Notes: generated by a model not told the origin, from the letters alone. A stretch of DNA of 8,491 nucleotides from Fen-999 sp035654135 (GCA_035654135.1 DASRXN010000168.1:1-8491); one strand, 5' to 3'. Counted from the stretch's first letter, positions 1 to 6,824 are shown. Program-made: numbers and translations.

Positions 1-219
1 GCGCCGGGACAGGCTGATGCCGTACGCGCGCGCCTTGCCGGTCTTGGTGGCGTCGAGGTTCATGCGGTTGCCGACGACGGTCGCATGATCGTCACCATCG
101 AAACGGATAGCGACGGCGAGACGGTAAGCGCGTTCGACGCCATCAACAAGGCCGACGGCGTGATGTCCGCATCCATGGTCTATCACCAAACCGAATCCGA
201 TCCAGACAAGGAGGTCTGA
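1..219 (+). CDS. napD: NapD, chaperone for NapA maturation (3' end only)
   Basis: This reading frame is open from the first base and ends with TGA at 217-219, giving the last 72 residues. NapD is a small cytoplasmic protein that binds the twin-arginine signal of NapA and holds back export until the cofactors are inserted. The visible part has the family pattern: a helix ending in a GLGGVEVHAV strand, then RMIVTIE, then a second helix, and a closing strand SASMVYHQTE, which matches the SLVYHQ region of E. coli NapD as I remember it. By that alignment about 15 to 20 N-terminal residues lie before the window. It stops one base before the napA start, so the two are very probably translationally coupled. 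The acidic C-terminal tail is normal for the family. Identification rests on fold pattern plus position directly upstream of napA. Confidence 0.9.
   Translation, partial: APGQADAVRARLAGLGGVEVHAVADDGRMIVTIETDSDGETVSAFDAINKADGVMSASMVYHQTESDPDKEV
208..215 (+). promoter_or_regulatory. Strong ribosome binding site for napA
   Basis: AAGGAGGT is a near-perfect anti-16S match. It lies inside the last codons of napD, with five bases between it and the ATG at 221. It fixes the napA start and couples napA translation to napD. Confidence 0.85.
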
Positions 220-220
220 C

Positions 221-2770
221 ATGCAACTGACACGGCGTGAATTCATCAAGGCGAGTGCCGTAACTGCGGCGGCTGGCGTGGCGGGGATGTCGGTACCGGT
301 CGCCGAGGCCATAGCTCAAACGGGCAGCAAGGATGGCGTGCGCTGGGACAAGGGTGCCTGTCGCTATTGCGGCACGGGTTGCGGCGTGCTGGTGGGCGTC
401 AAGGACGGCCGCATCGTAGCCACCCAAGGCGACCCCGATGCGCCGGTTAACAAGGGCCTCAACTGCGTCAAGGGCTACTTCCTGTCAAAGATCCAGTACG
501 GTCAGGATCGCCTGACCCAGCCGCTGCTGCGCATGAAGGATGGCAAGTTCGACAAGAACGGCGAATTCGCGCCGATCAGTTGGGACAAGGCCTTCGATAT
601 CATGGCCGAGAAGGTCAAGGCCACGATGAAGGAGCCCACGCAGGGACCGTTTGGCGTCGCCATGTTCGGCTCGGGCCAATGGACGGTATTCGAAGGCTAC
701 GCTGCGGCCAAGCTGATGAAGGCCGGCTTCCGCAGCAACAGCCTGGATCCGAACGCCCGCCATTGCATGGCCTCGGCCGTGGCCGGCTTTATGCGCACCT
801 TCGGCATCGACGAGCCGATGGGCTGCTACGACGACTTCGAGCACGCCGACGCTTTCGTGCTCTGGGGTTCGAACATGGCCGAGATGCACCCGATCCTCTG
901 GTCGCGCATCACCAACCGCCGTTTGACGGCCAGCCACGTCAAGATCCACGTGCTGTCCACGTTCAGCCATCGCTCCTGCGAACTGGCCGACAACGAACTG
1001 ATCTTCAAGCCGAGTTCCGATCTGGCGATCCTCAACTACATCTGCAACTACATCATCCAGAACAACGCAGTCAATAAGGATTTCGTCGCCAAGAACGTCG
1101 GCTTCTTCAAGGGCGTCACGGACATCGGCTACGGCTTGCGTCCCAATCACCCGCTCGAGCAAGCCGCCAACAATAACGGCTACCCGGGTGCGGATGGCAA
1201 GCCCAAGGGCGACCCGAATGCCCACGCCCCCATCAGTTTCGACGACTTCGCCAAGTTTGTCTCCGAATACACGCTCGACAAGGCACATGAAATCTCCGGC
1301 GTGCCAAAGGAGAATCTGCTGGCCCTGGCCAAGACCTACGCCGACCCGAAGACCAAGGTGACCTCGACCTGGACCATGGGCTTCAACCAGCATACGCGCG
1401 GCACCTGGGTTAACAACATGATCTACAACGTGCACCTGCTGGTCGGCAAGATTTCCGAGCCGGGCAACAGCCCGTTCTCGCTCACCGGCCAGCCTTCCGC
1501 CTGCGGTACCGCGCGCGAAGTCGGTACCTTTGCCCATCGTTTGCCCGCCGACATGGTGGTGATGAATCCGAAGCACCGCGAGATTTCCGAAAAGCTGTGG
1601 AAGCTGCCCCCCGGCACAATCCCCGACAAGCCCGGCTACCACGCCGTGTTGCAATCGCGCATGGCCAAGGACGGCAAGGTCGGTTTCCTGTGGACGTCGA
1701 CGACCAACAACATGCAGGCCGGTCCGAACGTCAATGGCGAGATTTACCCCGGCTGGCGCAACCCGAAGTGCTTCACGGTCGTTTCCGATGTCTATCCGAC
1801 GGTTTCGGCGATGTCGGCCGACCTGATCCTGCCGGCCGCCATGTGGATGGAGAAGGAAGGTATGTTCGGCAACGCCGAGCGGCGCGGCCAGATGTGGCGC
1901 CAGCAGGTCAAGGCGCCGGGCGAAGCCAAGTCCGACCTCTGGCAGTACATGGAGTTCTCCAAGCGCTTCAAGGTCGAGGATGTCTGGCCTGCCGAACTGC
2001 TTGCCAAGAACCCGGAATACAAGGGCAAAACGTTGTACGAGGTTCTCTACACCAACGGCCAGGTCAACAAGTTCGCAAAGGCCGAGACGGCGACGGTCAA
2101 TGCCCACGCCATTCCCGGCTACACCAATGATGAATCGGAAGCTTTCGGTTACTACGTGCAGAAAGGCCTGTTCGAGGAGTATGCGGAGTTCGGTCGCGGC
2201 CATGCCCACGACCTGGCGCCATTCGACACCTACCACAAGGTGCGCGGCATGCGCTGGCCGGTGGTCGATGGCAAGGAAACGCTGTGGCGTTTCCGCGAGG
2301 GCTACGACCCGTATGTGAAGAAGGGCGAGGGCGTGCGTTTCTATGGCTATCCGGATGGCAAAGCCAAAATCTTTGCGTTGCCTTACCAGCCGGCCGCCGA
2401 ACAGCCGGACAACGAGTTCGACCTGTGGCTGTGCACCGGTCGCGTGCTGGAACACTGGCACACCGGTTCAATGACGCGGCGCGTACCGGAGCTCTACAAG
2501 GCCTTCCCGGACGCGGTGGTGTTCATGCATCCGAAGGATGCCGAGAAGCGCAACCTCAAGCGTGGCGACGTGGTCAAGGTAGCGACGCGCCGTGGCGAGA
2601 TTCAGTTGCGTGTCGACACCAAGGGCCGCAACAAGCCGCCGGAAGGGTTGATCTTCATTCCCTTCTTCGACGAGTCGCGCCTGGTCAACAAGCTCACCCT
2701 GGATGCCACCTGCCCGATCTCGAAAGAGACGGACTACAAGAAGTGCGCCGCCAAGGTGGTGAAGGTCTGA
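221..2770 (+). CDS. napA: NapA, periplasmic nitrate reductase catalytic subunit
   Basis: NapA reduces nitrate to nitrite in the periplasm, taking electrons from NapB. The protein has 849 residues. A Tat signal begins it: TRREFIKAS at residues 4-12, then a hydrophobic stretch, with likely cleavage shortly after AEAIAQ (about residue 33). The [4Fe-4S] ligands are C47, C50, C54 and C82, spaced C-X2-C-X3-C-X27-C. K84 just after the last cysteine fits the conserved lysine between the cluster and the pterin. The molybdenum-ligating cysteine is C182 in ARHCMAS. Later landmarks include TMGFNQHTRG (385-394), SLTGQPSACGTAREVGTF (420-437), NNMQAGPN (496-503), WMEKEGMFGNAERR (542-555) and, in the C-terminal cofactor-binding domain, GRVLEHWHTGSMTRR (740-754). 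Cysteine as Mo ligand and the overall match to E. coli NapA separate it from Nas-type and formate dehydrogenase relatives. It is about 20 residues longer than the E. coli protein (about 830), mainly from two loop insertions near residues 318-337 and 618-634. The start is fixed by the site at 208-215. Confidence 0.98.
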   Translation: MQLTRREFIKASAVTAAAGVAGMSVPVAEAIAQTGSKDGVRWDKGACRYCGTGCGVLVGVKDGRIVATQGDPDAPVNKGLNCVKGYFLSKIQYGQDRLTQPLLRMKDGKFDKNGEFAPISWDKAFDIMAEKVKATMKEPTQGPFGVAMFGSGQWTVFEGYAAAKLMKAGFRSNSLDPNARHCMASAVAGFMRTFGIDEPMGCYDDFEHADAFVLWGSNMAEMHPILWSRITNRRLTASHVKIHVLSTFSHRSCELADNELIFKPSSDLAILNYICNYIIQNNAVNKDFVAKNVGFFKGVTDIGYGLRPNHPLEQAANNNGYPGADGKPKGDPNAHAPISFDDFAKFVSEYTLDKAHEISGVPKENLLALAKTYADPKTKVTSTWTMGFNQHTRGTWVNNMIYNVHLLVGKISEPGNSPFSLTGQPSACGTAREVGTFAHRLPADMVVMNPKHREISEKLWKLPPGTIPDKPGYHAVLQSRMAKDGKVGFLWTSTTNNMQAGPNVNGEIYPGWRNPKCFTVVSDVYPTVSAMSADLILPAAMWMEKEGMFGNAERRGQMWRQQVKAPGEAKSDLWQYMEFSKRFKVEDVWPAELLAKNPEYKGKTLYEVLYTNGQVNKFAKAETATVNAHAIPGYTNDESEAFGYYVQKGLFEEYAEFGRGHAHDLAPFDTYHKVRGMRWPVVDGKETLWRFREGYDPYVKKGEGVRFYGYPDGKAKIFALPYQPAAEQPDNEFDLWLCTGRVLEHWHTGSMTRRVPELYKAFPDAVVFMHPKDAEKRNLKRGDVVKVATRRGEIQLRVDTKGRNKPPEGLIFIPFFDESRLVNKLTLDATCPISKETDYKKCAAKVVKV

Positions 2771-2829
2771 TCCCCTAAGCCAATGAAAGCGGGGCGCAGT
2801 GTAGGGGGCCTGCTTCCCGGCCAACGATC

Positions 2830-3702
2830 ATGGACAATGAAATTAAGTCCAGAGCCAAGGGTGGAAACGCAGCCCGTCGTCAGTTCCTTACCGATTCCGC
2901 GCGCATGGCGTGCGGCGTTGGCTTGCTGGGGCTCGGTGTCGGCCTCTATGCGCGCCATGCCACGGCACTGCCTCCCGCCGCCATTCGCCCGCCAGGTGCA
3001 TTGCCGGAAGTGGAATTTTCCGGCGCCTGCATCCGTTGCGGCATGTGCGTGCGCGACTGCCCGTACAACATCCTCCATCTGGCCAAGCCGGAAGAGCCCA
3101 TGTCGACCGGTACGCCGTACTTTGTCGCGCGGCAATTGCCTTGCGAGATGTGCGAGGACATACCATGCGTGAAGGCCTGCCCGACCGGCGCGCTCGATCA
3201 CAAACTGGTCGACATCAACAAGGCCAGGATGGGGCTGGCGGTGCTGGTGGACCACGAGACTTGTCTCAATTTTCTCGGACTGCGCTGCGATATCTGCTAT
3301 CGCGTCTGCCCGGTCATCGACAAGGCGATCACGCTCGATCCGCAGACCAATGCCCGTACCGGCAAGCACACCCTGTTCATCCCGGTGGTGCATTCCGATC
3401 ATTGCACGGGTTGTGGCAAGTGCGAGAAGGCCTGTCCGACGGAAATCGCTTCCATCAAAGTGTTCCCGCTCTACATGGCCAAGGGCCACTTGAGTTCGCA
3501 CTACAGGCTGGGCTGGGTCGAAAAGGAAAAAGCCGGCGGCAGCCTGGTGGCGCCGGATATCGAGCACCAGTACAACCTACCCGAGGGCATGAAGTATGAA
3601 GTCGGCAAGGGACTCTCTACCTTGCCGCCGGCAGAGTCCGCGCCGGCGATGCCCGGGACTGGATCGGGTCTGCCCAAGGCCTTGCAGGGAGGCAAGCTAT
3701 GA
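2830..3702 (+). CDS. napG: NapG, Tat-exported ferredoxin-type quinol dehydrogenase subunit
   Basis: NapG is a periplasmic iron-sulfur protein that works with membrane-bound NapH to pass electrons from quinol towards NapB and NapA. The 290-residue product starts with a Tat signal (ARRQFLTDS, residues 15-23, then a GLLGLGVGL hydrophobic core). Sixteen cysteines form four [4Fe-4S] sites: C67/C70/C73/C77, C105/C108/C113/C117, C145/C153/C156/C160 and C192/C195/C198/C202. The spans CEMCEDIPC and HSDHCTGCGKCEKACP are strong family matches. E. coli NapG is about 230 residues; this one carries roughly 60 more, a proline-, glycine- and alanine-rich tail after the usual HYRLGWVE end. ATG at 2830 is the only reasonable start: the frame is closed by TAA at 2776-2778 and holds no other ATG or GTG in between. 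It is poorly served by a Shine-Dalgarno sequence, with only CCAACGATC directly upstream. Confidence 0.96.
   Translation: MDNEIKSRAKGGNAARRQFLTDSARMACGVGLLGLGVGLYARHATALPPAAIRPPGALPEVEFSGACIRCGMCVRDCPYNILHLAKPEEPMSTGTPYFVARQLPCEMCEDIPCVKACPTGALDHKLVDINKARMGLAVLVDHETCLNFLGLRCDICYRVCPVIDKAITLDPQTNARTGKHTLFIPVVHSDHCTGCGKCEKACPTEIASIKVFPLYMAKGHLSSHYRLGWVEKEKAGGSLVAPDIEHQYNLPEGMKYEVGKGLSTLPPAESAPAMPGTGSGLPKALQGGKL
3686..3692 (+). promoter_or_regulatory. Ribosome binding site for napH
   Basis: AGGGAGG lies in the last codons of napG, six bases before the ATG at 3699. It supports that start, which gives a 4-bp ATGA overlap with the napG stop codon and so probable translational coupling. Confidence 0.75.
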
Positions 3703-4556
3703 GCGCCGCTCCCTTGAGGCCGGGCGCCGAGGCCATTGCCGCGAAGGGCTGGCCGGCCGCCCACAAATGGCTGCTCCTGCGCCGCACCAGCCAGGTCGGC
3801 ATCCTGCTGCTCTTCCTGGTCGGGCCTTGGTTCGGCCTGTGGATCGTCAAGGGCAATCTCAGCTACAGCTATACACTGAACTTCCTGCCGCTGGCCGATC
3901 CCTACGTTCTGCTGCAAGGGCTGCTTACCGGTCACGTACCGGAGAGGCTCGCGTTGATCGGCGTGGCAATCGTGGTGGCGTTGTATCTGTCGGTCGGCGG
4001 GAGAACGTACTGTTCATGGGTCTGCCCGGTCAATCTGGTGACCGATTTTGCCACCTGGTTGCGGACACGGCTGGGTCTCAAGGGCAGCGCACATATCTCT
4101 CGGTCGACCCGCTACTGGGTCCTTGGCATGACATTGATTGCCGCGGCCATCTCCGGAACGATCGCCTGGGAAATGATCAATCCGGTGTCGATGCTGCATC
4201 GGGGCTTGATATTCGGCATCGGCGTCGCGTGGACAGTGCTGCTGGCGGTGTTCCTGTTCGACCTGTTCGTGATGCGGCACGGCTGGTGCGGCCACCTGTG
4301 TCCGGTGGGCGCCTTCTACAGCCTGATCGGGAAGTATTCGGTGCTACGCGTGAAACTGCCGGCCCGCGAAGCCTGCAACGATTGCATGGACTGTTTCGCC
4401 GTCTGCCCGGAGCAACAGGTCATACGGCCGGCGCTGAAGGCCATCAACGGGGCACCACCGGTCATTCTGGCAGCGAATTGCACCAACTGCGGTCGGTGCA
4501 TCGATGTATGTTCGAAGGACGTATTCGCGTTTGGCAGCCGATCAGGCAACAAGTGA
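3699..4556 (+). CDS. napH: NapH, membrane-bound ferredoxin-type quinol dehydrogenase subunit
   Basis: NapH is the integral membrane partner of NapG and is thought to oxidise quinol. The 285-residue protein has four likely transmembrane segments, near residues 33-50, 84-100, 137-156 and 170-191. Two CX3CP motifs follow membrane segments, as is typical: C105-X3-C109-P and C197-X3-C201-P. A cytoplasmic C-terminal domain has two [4Fe-4S] sites: C226/C229/C232/C236 and C261/C264/C267/C271. Length agrees with the family (about 280-290). The start overlaps the napG stop by four bases. The same architecture occurs in NosR, CcoG and MauN relatives, but the position between napG and napB settles the call. 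Confidence 0.96.
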   Translation: MSAAPLRPGAEAIAAKGWPAAHKWLLLRRTSQVGILLLFLVGPWFGLWIVKGNLSYSYTLNFLPLADPYVLLQGLLTGHVPERLALIGVAIVVALYLSVGGRTYCSWVCPVNLVTDFATWLRTRLGLKGSAHISRSTRYWVLGMTLIAAAISGTIAWEMINPVSMLHRGLIFGIGVAWTVLLAVFLFDLFVMRHGWCGHLCPVGAFYSLIGKYSVLRVKLPAREACNDCMDCFAVCPEQQVIRPALKAINGAPPVILAANCTNCGRCIDVCSKDVFAFGSRSGNK

Positions 4557-4583
4557 GTATCACGGGTAATCATTTCTCATGGG

Positions 4584-4590
4584 AAGGAAG
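4584..4590 (+). promoter_or_regulatory. Ribosome binding site that decides the napB start
   Basis: AAGGAAG lies six bases before the ATG at 4597. An in-frame ATG at 4579 is longer by six codons, but it lies immediately before this site and has no such sequence of its own. It would also put extra residues (MGRKTI) in front of an ordinary signal peptide. I therefore place the start at 4597. Confidence 0.75.
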
Positions 4591-4596
4591 ACGATC

Positions 4597-5052
4597 ATGA
4601 AACGAACCGTCACGATGGTCGCGGCGCTGACGGCCGCGATGTTGTTCGGCTGCGCGCAGCAGTTCGCCGGCATCAAGTCGATGCGTGGCGCGGATGTCGC
4701 TGCGAGTGACAGCGCGGCGCCAGCCAAGGTTTATGTCGGCGAAAAGCCCGGTCTGCAGAAGCCTATTGCCCGCACTTTCGACGGCCAACCGCCGCTGATT
4801 CCGCACACCGTGAACAACTTCGACGAGATCACGCTGGAAGAGAATCAGTGCATGAGCTGCCACAGCCGCGAGAAATTCAAGGAGAAGAACGCGCCGGTGG
4901 TGGGCGAAAGCCATTTCATCAATCCGGCCACGGGACAGAAACTTGCCGCAGTATCCATGGCGCGCCACAACTGCACCCAGTGTCATGTGCCGCAGGTTGA
5001 TGCGCCGCCGCTGGTGGACAACAAGTTCCAGGGTGTTGTCACGCCGCGCTGA
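4597..5052 (+). CDS. napB: NapB, dihaem cytochrome c subunit of periplasmic nitrate reductase
   Basis: NapB is the electron-transfer small subunit that donates to NapA. From the chosen ATG it has 151 residues. A Sec-type signal opens it: MKR, then a hydrophobic core, then LFGCAQQ at residues 16-22. That stretch resembles a lipoprotein lipobox with C19 as the modified residue, which is unusual if real, since the protein is usually described as soluble. Two haem c sites follow: C85-MS-C88-H89 and C126-TQ-C129-H130. Likely distal haem ligands are H70 (in PPLIPH) and H106 (in GESHF), inferred from conserved family positions. CTQCHVPQ with DAPPLV downstream is a strong NapB signature. It begins 40 bases after the napH stop and is the last gene before the terminator. 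Haem attachment would depend on the Ccm system, part of which is encoded on the opposite strand downstream. Confidence 0.96.
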   Translation: MKRTVTMVAALTAAMLFGCAQQFAGIKSMRGADVAASDSAAPAKVYVGEKPGLQKPIARTFDGQPPLIPHTVNNFDEITLEENQCMSCHSREKFKEKNAPVVGESHFINPATGQKLAAVSMARHNCTQCHVPQVDAPPLVDNKFQGVVTPR

Positions 5053-5064
5053 CTCTTAGCCTAT

Positions 5065-5079
5065 GTGGCGTCTCGCCAC
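5065..5079 (+). repeat. Short inverted repeat downstream of napB
   Basis: GTGGCG-TCT-CGCCAC forms a perfect 6-bp hairpin with a 3-base loop, 12 bases after the napB stop. No T run follows on either strand, so it is not an intrinsic terminator by itself. It could protect the 3' end of the nap mRNA or be a chance feature. Confidence 0.45.
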
Positions 5080-5107
5080 GCCTGACTTTCGATCTTGCTT
5101 GGTCCCC

Positions 5108-5148
5108 GCCCCCGGCCGCCCCGCGATGCGGTCGGGGGCTCTTTTTTT
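5108..5148 (+). terminator. Rho-independent terminator of the nap operon
   Basis: A 12-bp GC-rich stem pairs 5108-5119 (GCCCCCGGCCGC) with 5128-5139 (GCGGTCGGGGGC), with a single G-U pair and an 8-base loop. It is followed by TC and seven T residues (5142-5148). The T run lies only on the plus-strand side, so this ends the nap transcript. For minus-strand ccm transcripts the same bases form a hairpin without a following U tract, so efficient termination of ccm here is not expected. Confidence 0.93.
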
Positions 5149-5179
5149 GGCCAGACGAATAACCGGCGATCGTCGGGCG

Positions 5180-6364
5180 CTACCGGACAACCGTATCGAT
5201 GACGACCTTTAATCCCTTGGCGCCGGGCTTGAGCGGGCCGAGGCGGCCGGAGAGGTCTCCCGGCATCGGTTTGGCGTCGCCGCTCCTGGAAACCCGGGCC
5301 TCAATTTGCACTGATTTGGCGGATGAAATGGGGCGCTGCGGCGATAGTGCGTCGCTGTCGTCGAGCGTGAAATCCATTGGCAGATCGCCAACCCGGGCCC
5401 GCTTCGCCGCCAAAGGCATGGGCCCACCGCCCACTTCGCGGGCGAGGATGAATACCGTGTTTTCCTGGTCCGCCTGCGCCTTCAGCGCCGCTGCCAACTC
5501 GACGCGGCCGCGCAGGGAAGCCGCAGCGGTCGGGGTCTTGCCGGCACCCATTTTCTGCCTGGCCTCAGCGATGATGTTGTTCAGCATTTGCGCATCCTCC
5601 GACTCCGGCGGTAACTGCCGGAGGGCGCGCTGCCAGTGTTCGACAGCCTTGGCGTAGTCGTTGCGGTTGAATGCGGCCGTGCCGGCCAGCCACAGCGACT
5701 GCAAGTGGTCGGGATCGAGCGCCAGGGCCTTGGCGATCAACTGTTCCGGTTTGCCAGAGAGATCGCCGGCCTTGCTGGCGAGCAGGTCCGCATAGTCCGC
5801 CAGTAACTGCGGATCATTTTCGACGAAGGCGAATGCCTTCTCGAACGCGCGTTCAGCATCCGCCGGGCGGCGCATCGCCTTGTAGGAGCGCGCCAGCATT
5901 GCCCAGCCCTGAAGGTTGTCCGGTTCCTTTTCGAGCTTCGCGGCCAGACCGCCGACCATCTTCTCGATGTCCTGCTGGCTGAAATCCTGCCGGGCCATCT
6001 GGTCCATTGCCGCCGGATTGCCCAACCAGGCGTAGAAGCCCGCTGCTGCCAGCGGCAGCGCGATTACGAGCGCGATCAAGGTGCGCTTGGAGTAGTGGGT
6101 TGGCGCGGCCAGCGGCAGGTCTGCTTCGGCGGCATCGTCGAGCAGACGGCGTTGCAGTTCCCCCCGAGCCTGCTGATAATCGGCATCGCTCAGCTCACCG
6201 CTGCCGCGATCGCTTTCCAGTTCGGCCAGCTGGTCGCGGTAGATGGCGGCATTGAGGTCGCGGCGGGTCTCGGTGTCGGTGCGCTTCCGGCGCCACCAAG
6301 GACGCGCGAGCAGGGCAAGGCTCGCCGCCAGCATCAGCGCCGCGGCAATCAGGAATGGGATCAT
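5180..6364 (-). CDS. ccmI: CcmI (CycH), apocytochrome c chaperone of the haem ligation complex
   Basis: CcmI binds the C-terminal part of apocytochromes c and delivers them to the CcmF/CcmH ligase. The 394-residue protein has a first membrane segment at about residues 2-20 followed by the positive RPWWRRKR. A cytoplasmic region (about 30-92) contains AAIYRDQLAELE, characteristic of the family. A second membrane segment spans about 95-114. A periplasmic TPR region covers about 130-270, with repeat-like units around NLQGWAMLARSYKAM and HLQSLWLAGTAAF. A C-terminal periplasmic domain (about 283-394) looks rich in beta strands (VFILAREV, SVQIEARVS, KGLKVVIDTVVR) and occurs in longer CcmI/CycH proteins. 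In E. coli the CcmI role is fused to CcmH; here they are separate. The ATG overlaps the ccmH stop by four bases (6361-6364). It is the last ccm gene. Confidence 0.93.
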   Translation of the reverse strand: MIPFLIAAALMLAASLALLARPWWRRKRTDTETRRDLNAAIYRDQLAELESDRGSGELSDADYQQARGELQRRLLDDAAEADLPLAAPTHYSKRTLIALVIALPLAAAGFYAWLGNPAAMDQMARQDFSQQDIEKMVGGLAAKLEKEPDNLQGWAMLARSYKAMRRPADAERAFEKAFAFVENDPQLLADYADLLASKAGDLSGKPEQLIAKALALDPDHLQSLWLAGTAAFNRNDYAKAVEHWQRALRQLPPESEDAQMLNNIIAEARQKMGAGKTPTAAASLRGRVELAAALKAQADQENTVFILAREVGGGPMPLAAKRARVGDLPMDFTLDDSDALSPQRPISSAKSVQIEARVSRSGDAKPMPGDLSGRLGPLKPGAKGLKVVIDTVVR

Positions 6365-6822
6365 TGGCTGTCTTTCAGCAGCGCATCGGCGCGCTCTTGT
6401 TCTTCGTCGGTCAGCGGGGTTTCACTGATGCGTCCGCTCCGCCGGCGCAGATAGACCATCAGCGCGGCGACGCCGGCGATCAGGAACAGGAAGGGTCCGC
6501 CCCAGAGCAGCCATGTGGTGGGCTTCACGGGCGGCTGGTAGAGCACGAAGTCGCCATAGCGGCTGACCAGGAAGTCCTTGACCTCCTGGTCGGTCTTGCC
6601 CTGCTTGATCAGGCCCCGCACCTCGCGGCGCAAGTCTTCGGCAAGGTCGGCACGCGAGCCGGCCAGCGATTCGTTCTGGCACACCAGGCAGCGCAATTCC
6701 TCGGCGATCTTCACCAAGCGCTTTTCGACGGCCTCGTCCTGCGCCAGCGGCGCGGCCTCCCTGGCCATAGTGGTAGCTGCGTTGCCAACGAGCAGTAGCG
6801 CCACCATTAGCGCGATGAACAT
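6361..6822 (-). CDS. ccmH: CcmH, thiol-redox component of the haem ligase
   Basis: CcmH reduces the CXXCH cysteines of apocytochrome c, or forms a mixed disulfide with them, before haem ligation by CcmF. From ATG 6822 the product has 153 residues: a signal peptide (about 1-21), the diagnostic LRCLVCQNESLAGS motif with C45 and C48, a helical region with SRYGDFVLYQPP (about 88-98), one membrane segment (about 103-125) and a short cytoplasmic tail. This is the usual length of the short, non-fused CcmH (CycL). The ATG is two bases after the ccmG stop. An in-frame GTG at 6828, overlapping that stop, would add only two residues and cannot be excluded. The frame remains open much further upstream inside ccmG, but that extension is out of phase with the real gene. 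Confidence 0.95.
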   Translation of the reverse strand: MFIALMVALLLVGNAATTMAREAAPLAQDEAVEKRLVKIAEELRCLVCQNESLAGSRADLAEDLRREVRGLIKQGKTDQEVKDFLVSRYGDFVLYQPPVKPTTWLLWGGPFLFLIAGVAALMVYLRRRSGRISETPLTDEEQERADALLKDSQ

Positions 6823-6824
6823 TC

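Noticed and set aside
485..2461. A 658-codon open frame on the minus strand across napA
   Set aside because: It is fully antisense to an unmistakable napA with all its motifs. Long antisense frames are expected in GC-rich genes with biased third positions, and its translation is low-complexity with many Val/Arg/His and no recognisable domain.
2734..3567. A 277-codon minus-strand frame across napG
   Set aside because: Antisense shadow of napG, which has sixteen cluster cysteines in correct order; no ribosome binding site or family signature of its own.
4579..4596. Longer NapB start at ATG 4579
   Set aside because: The ribosome binding site AAGGAAG at 4584-4590 is correctly spaced for ATG 4597, and the shorter form begins with a normal MKR signal peptide.
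3596..4600. A 334-codon plus-strand frame overlapping napG's end and all of napH
   Set aside because: It is out of phase with napH, whose CX3CP motifs, clusters and membrane segments are clear; this frame's translation is Arg/Gly/Pro-rich without structure.
5108..5148. Treating the terminator as bidirectional for ccm as well
   Set aside because: On the minus strand the hairpin is followed by GGGGACC rather than a T run; only the plus-strand side has the seven T residues.
5161..5178. Near-palindrome around CGGCGATCGTCG as an operator or ccm terminator
   Set aside because: It is short and imperfect, lacks a T run on the minus strand and matches no operator I can name; likely chance in GC-rich DNA.
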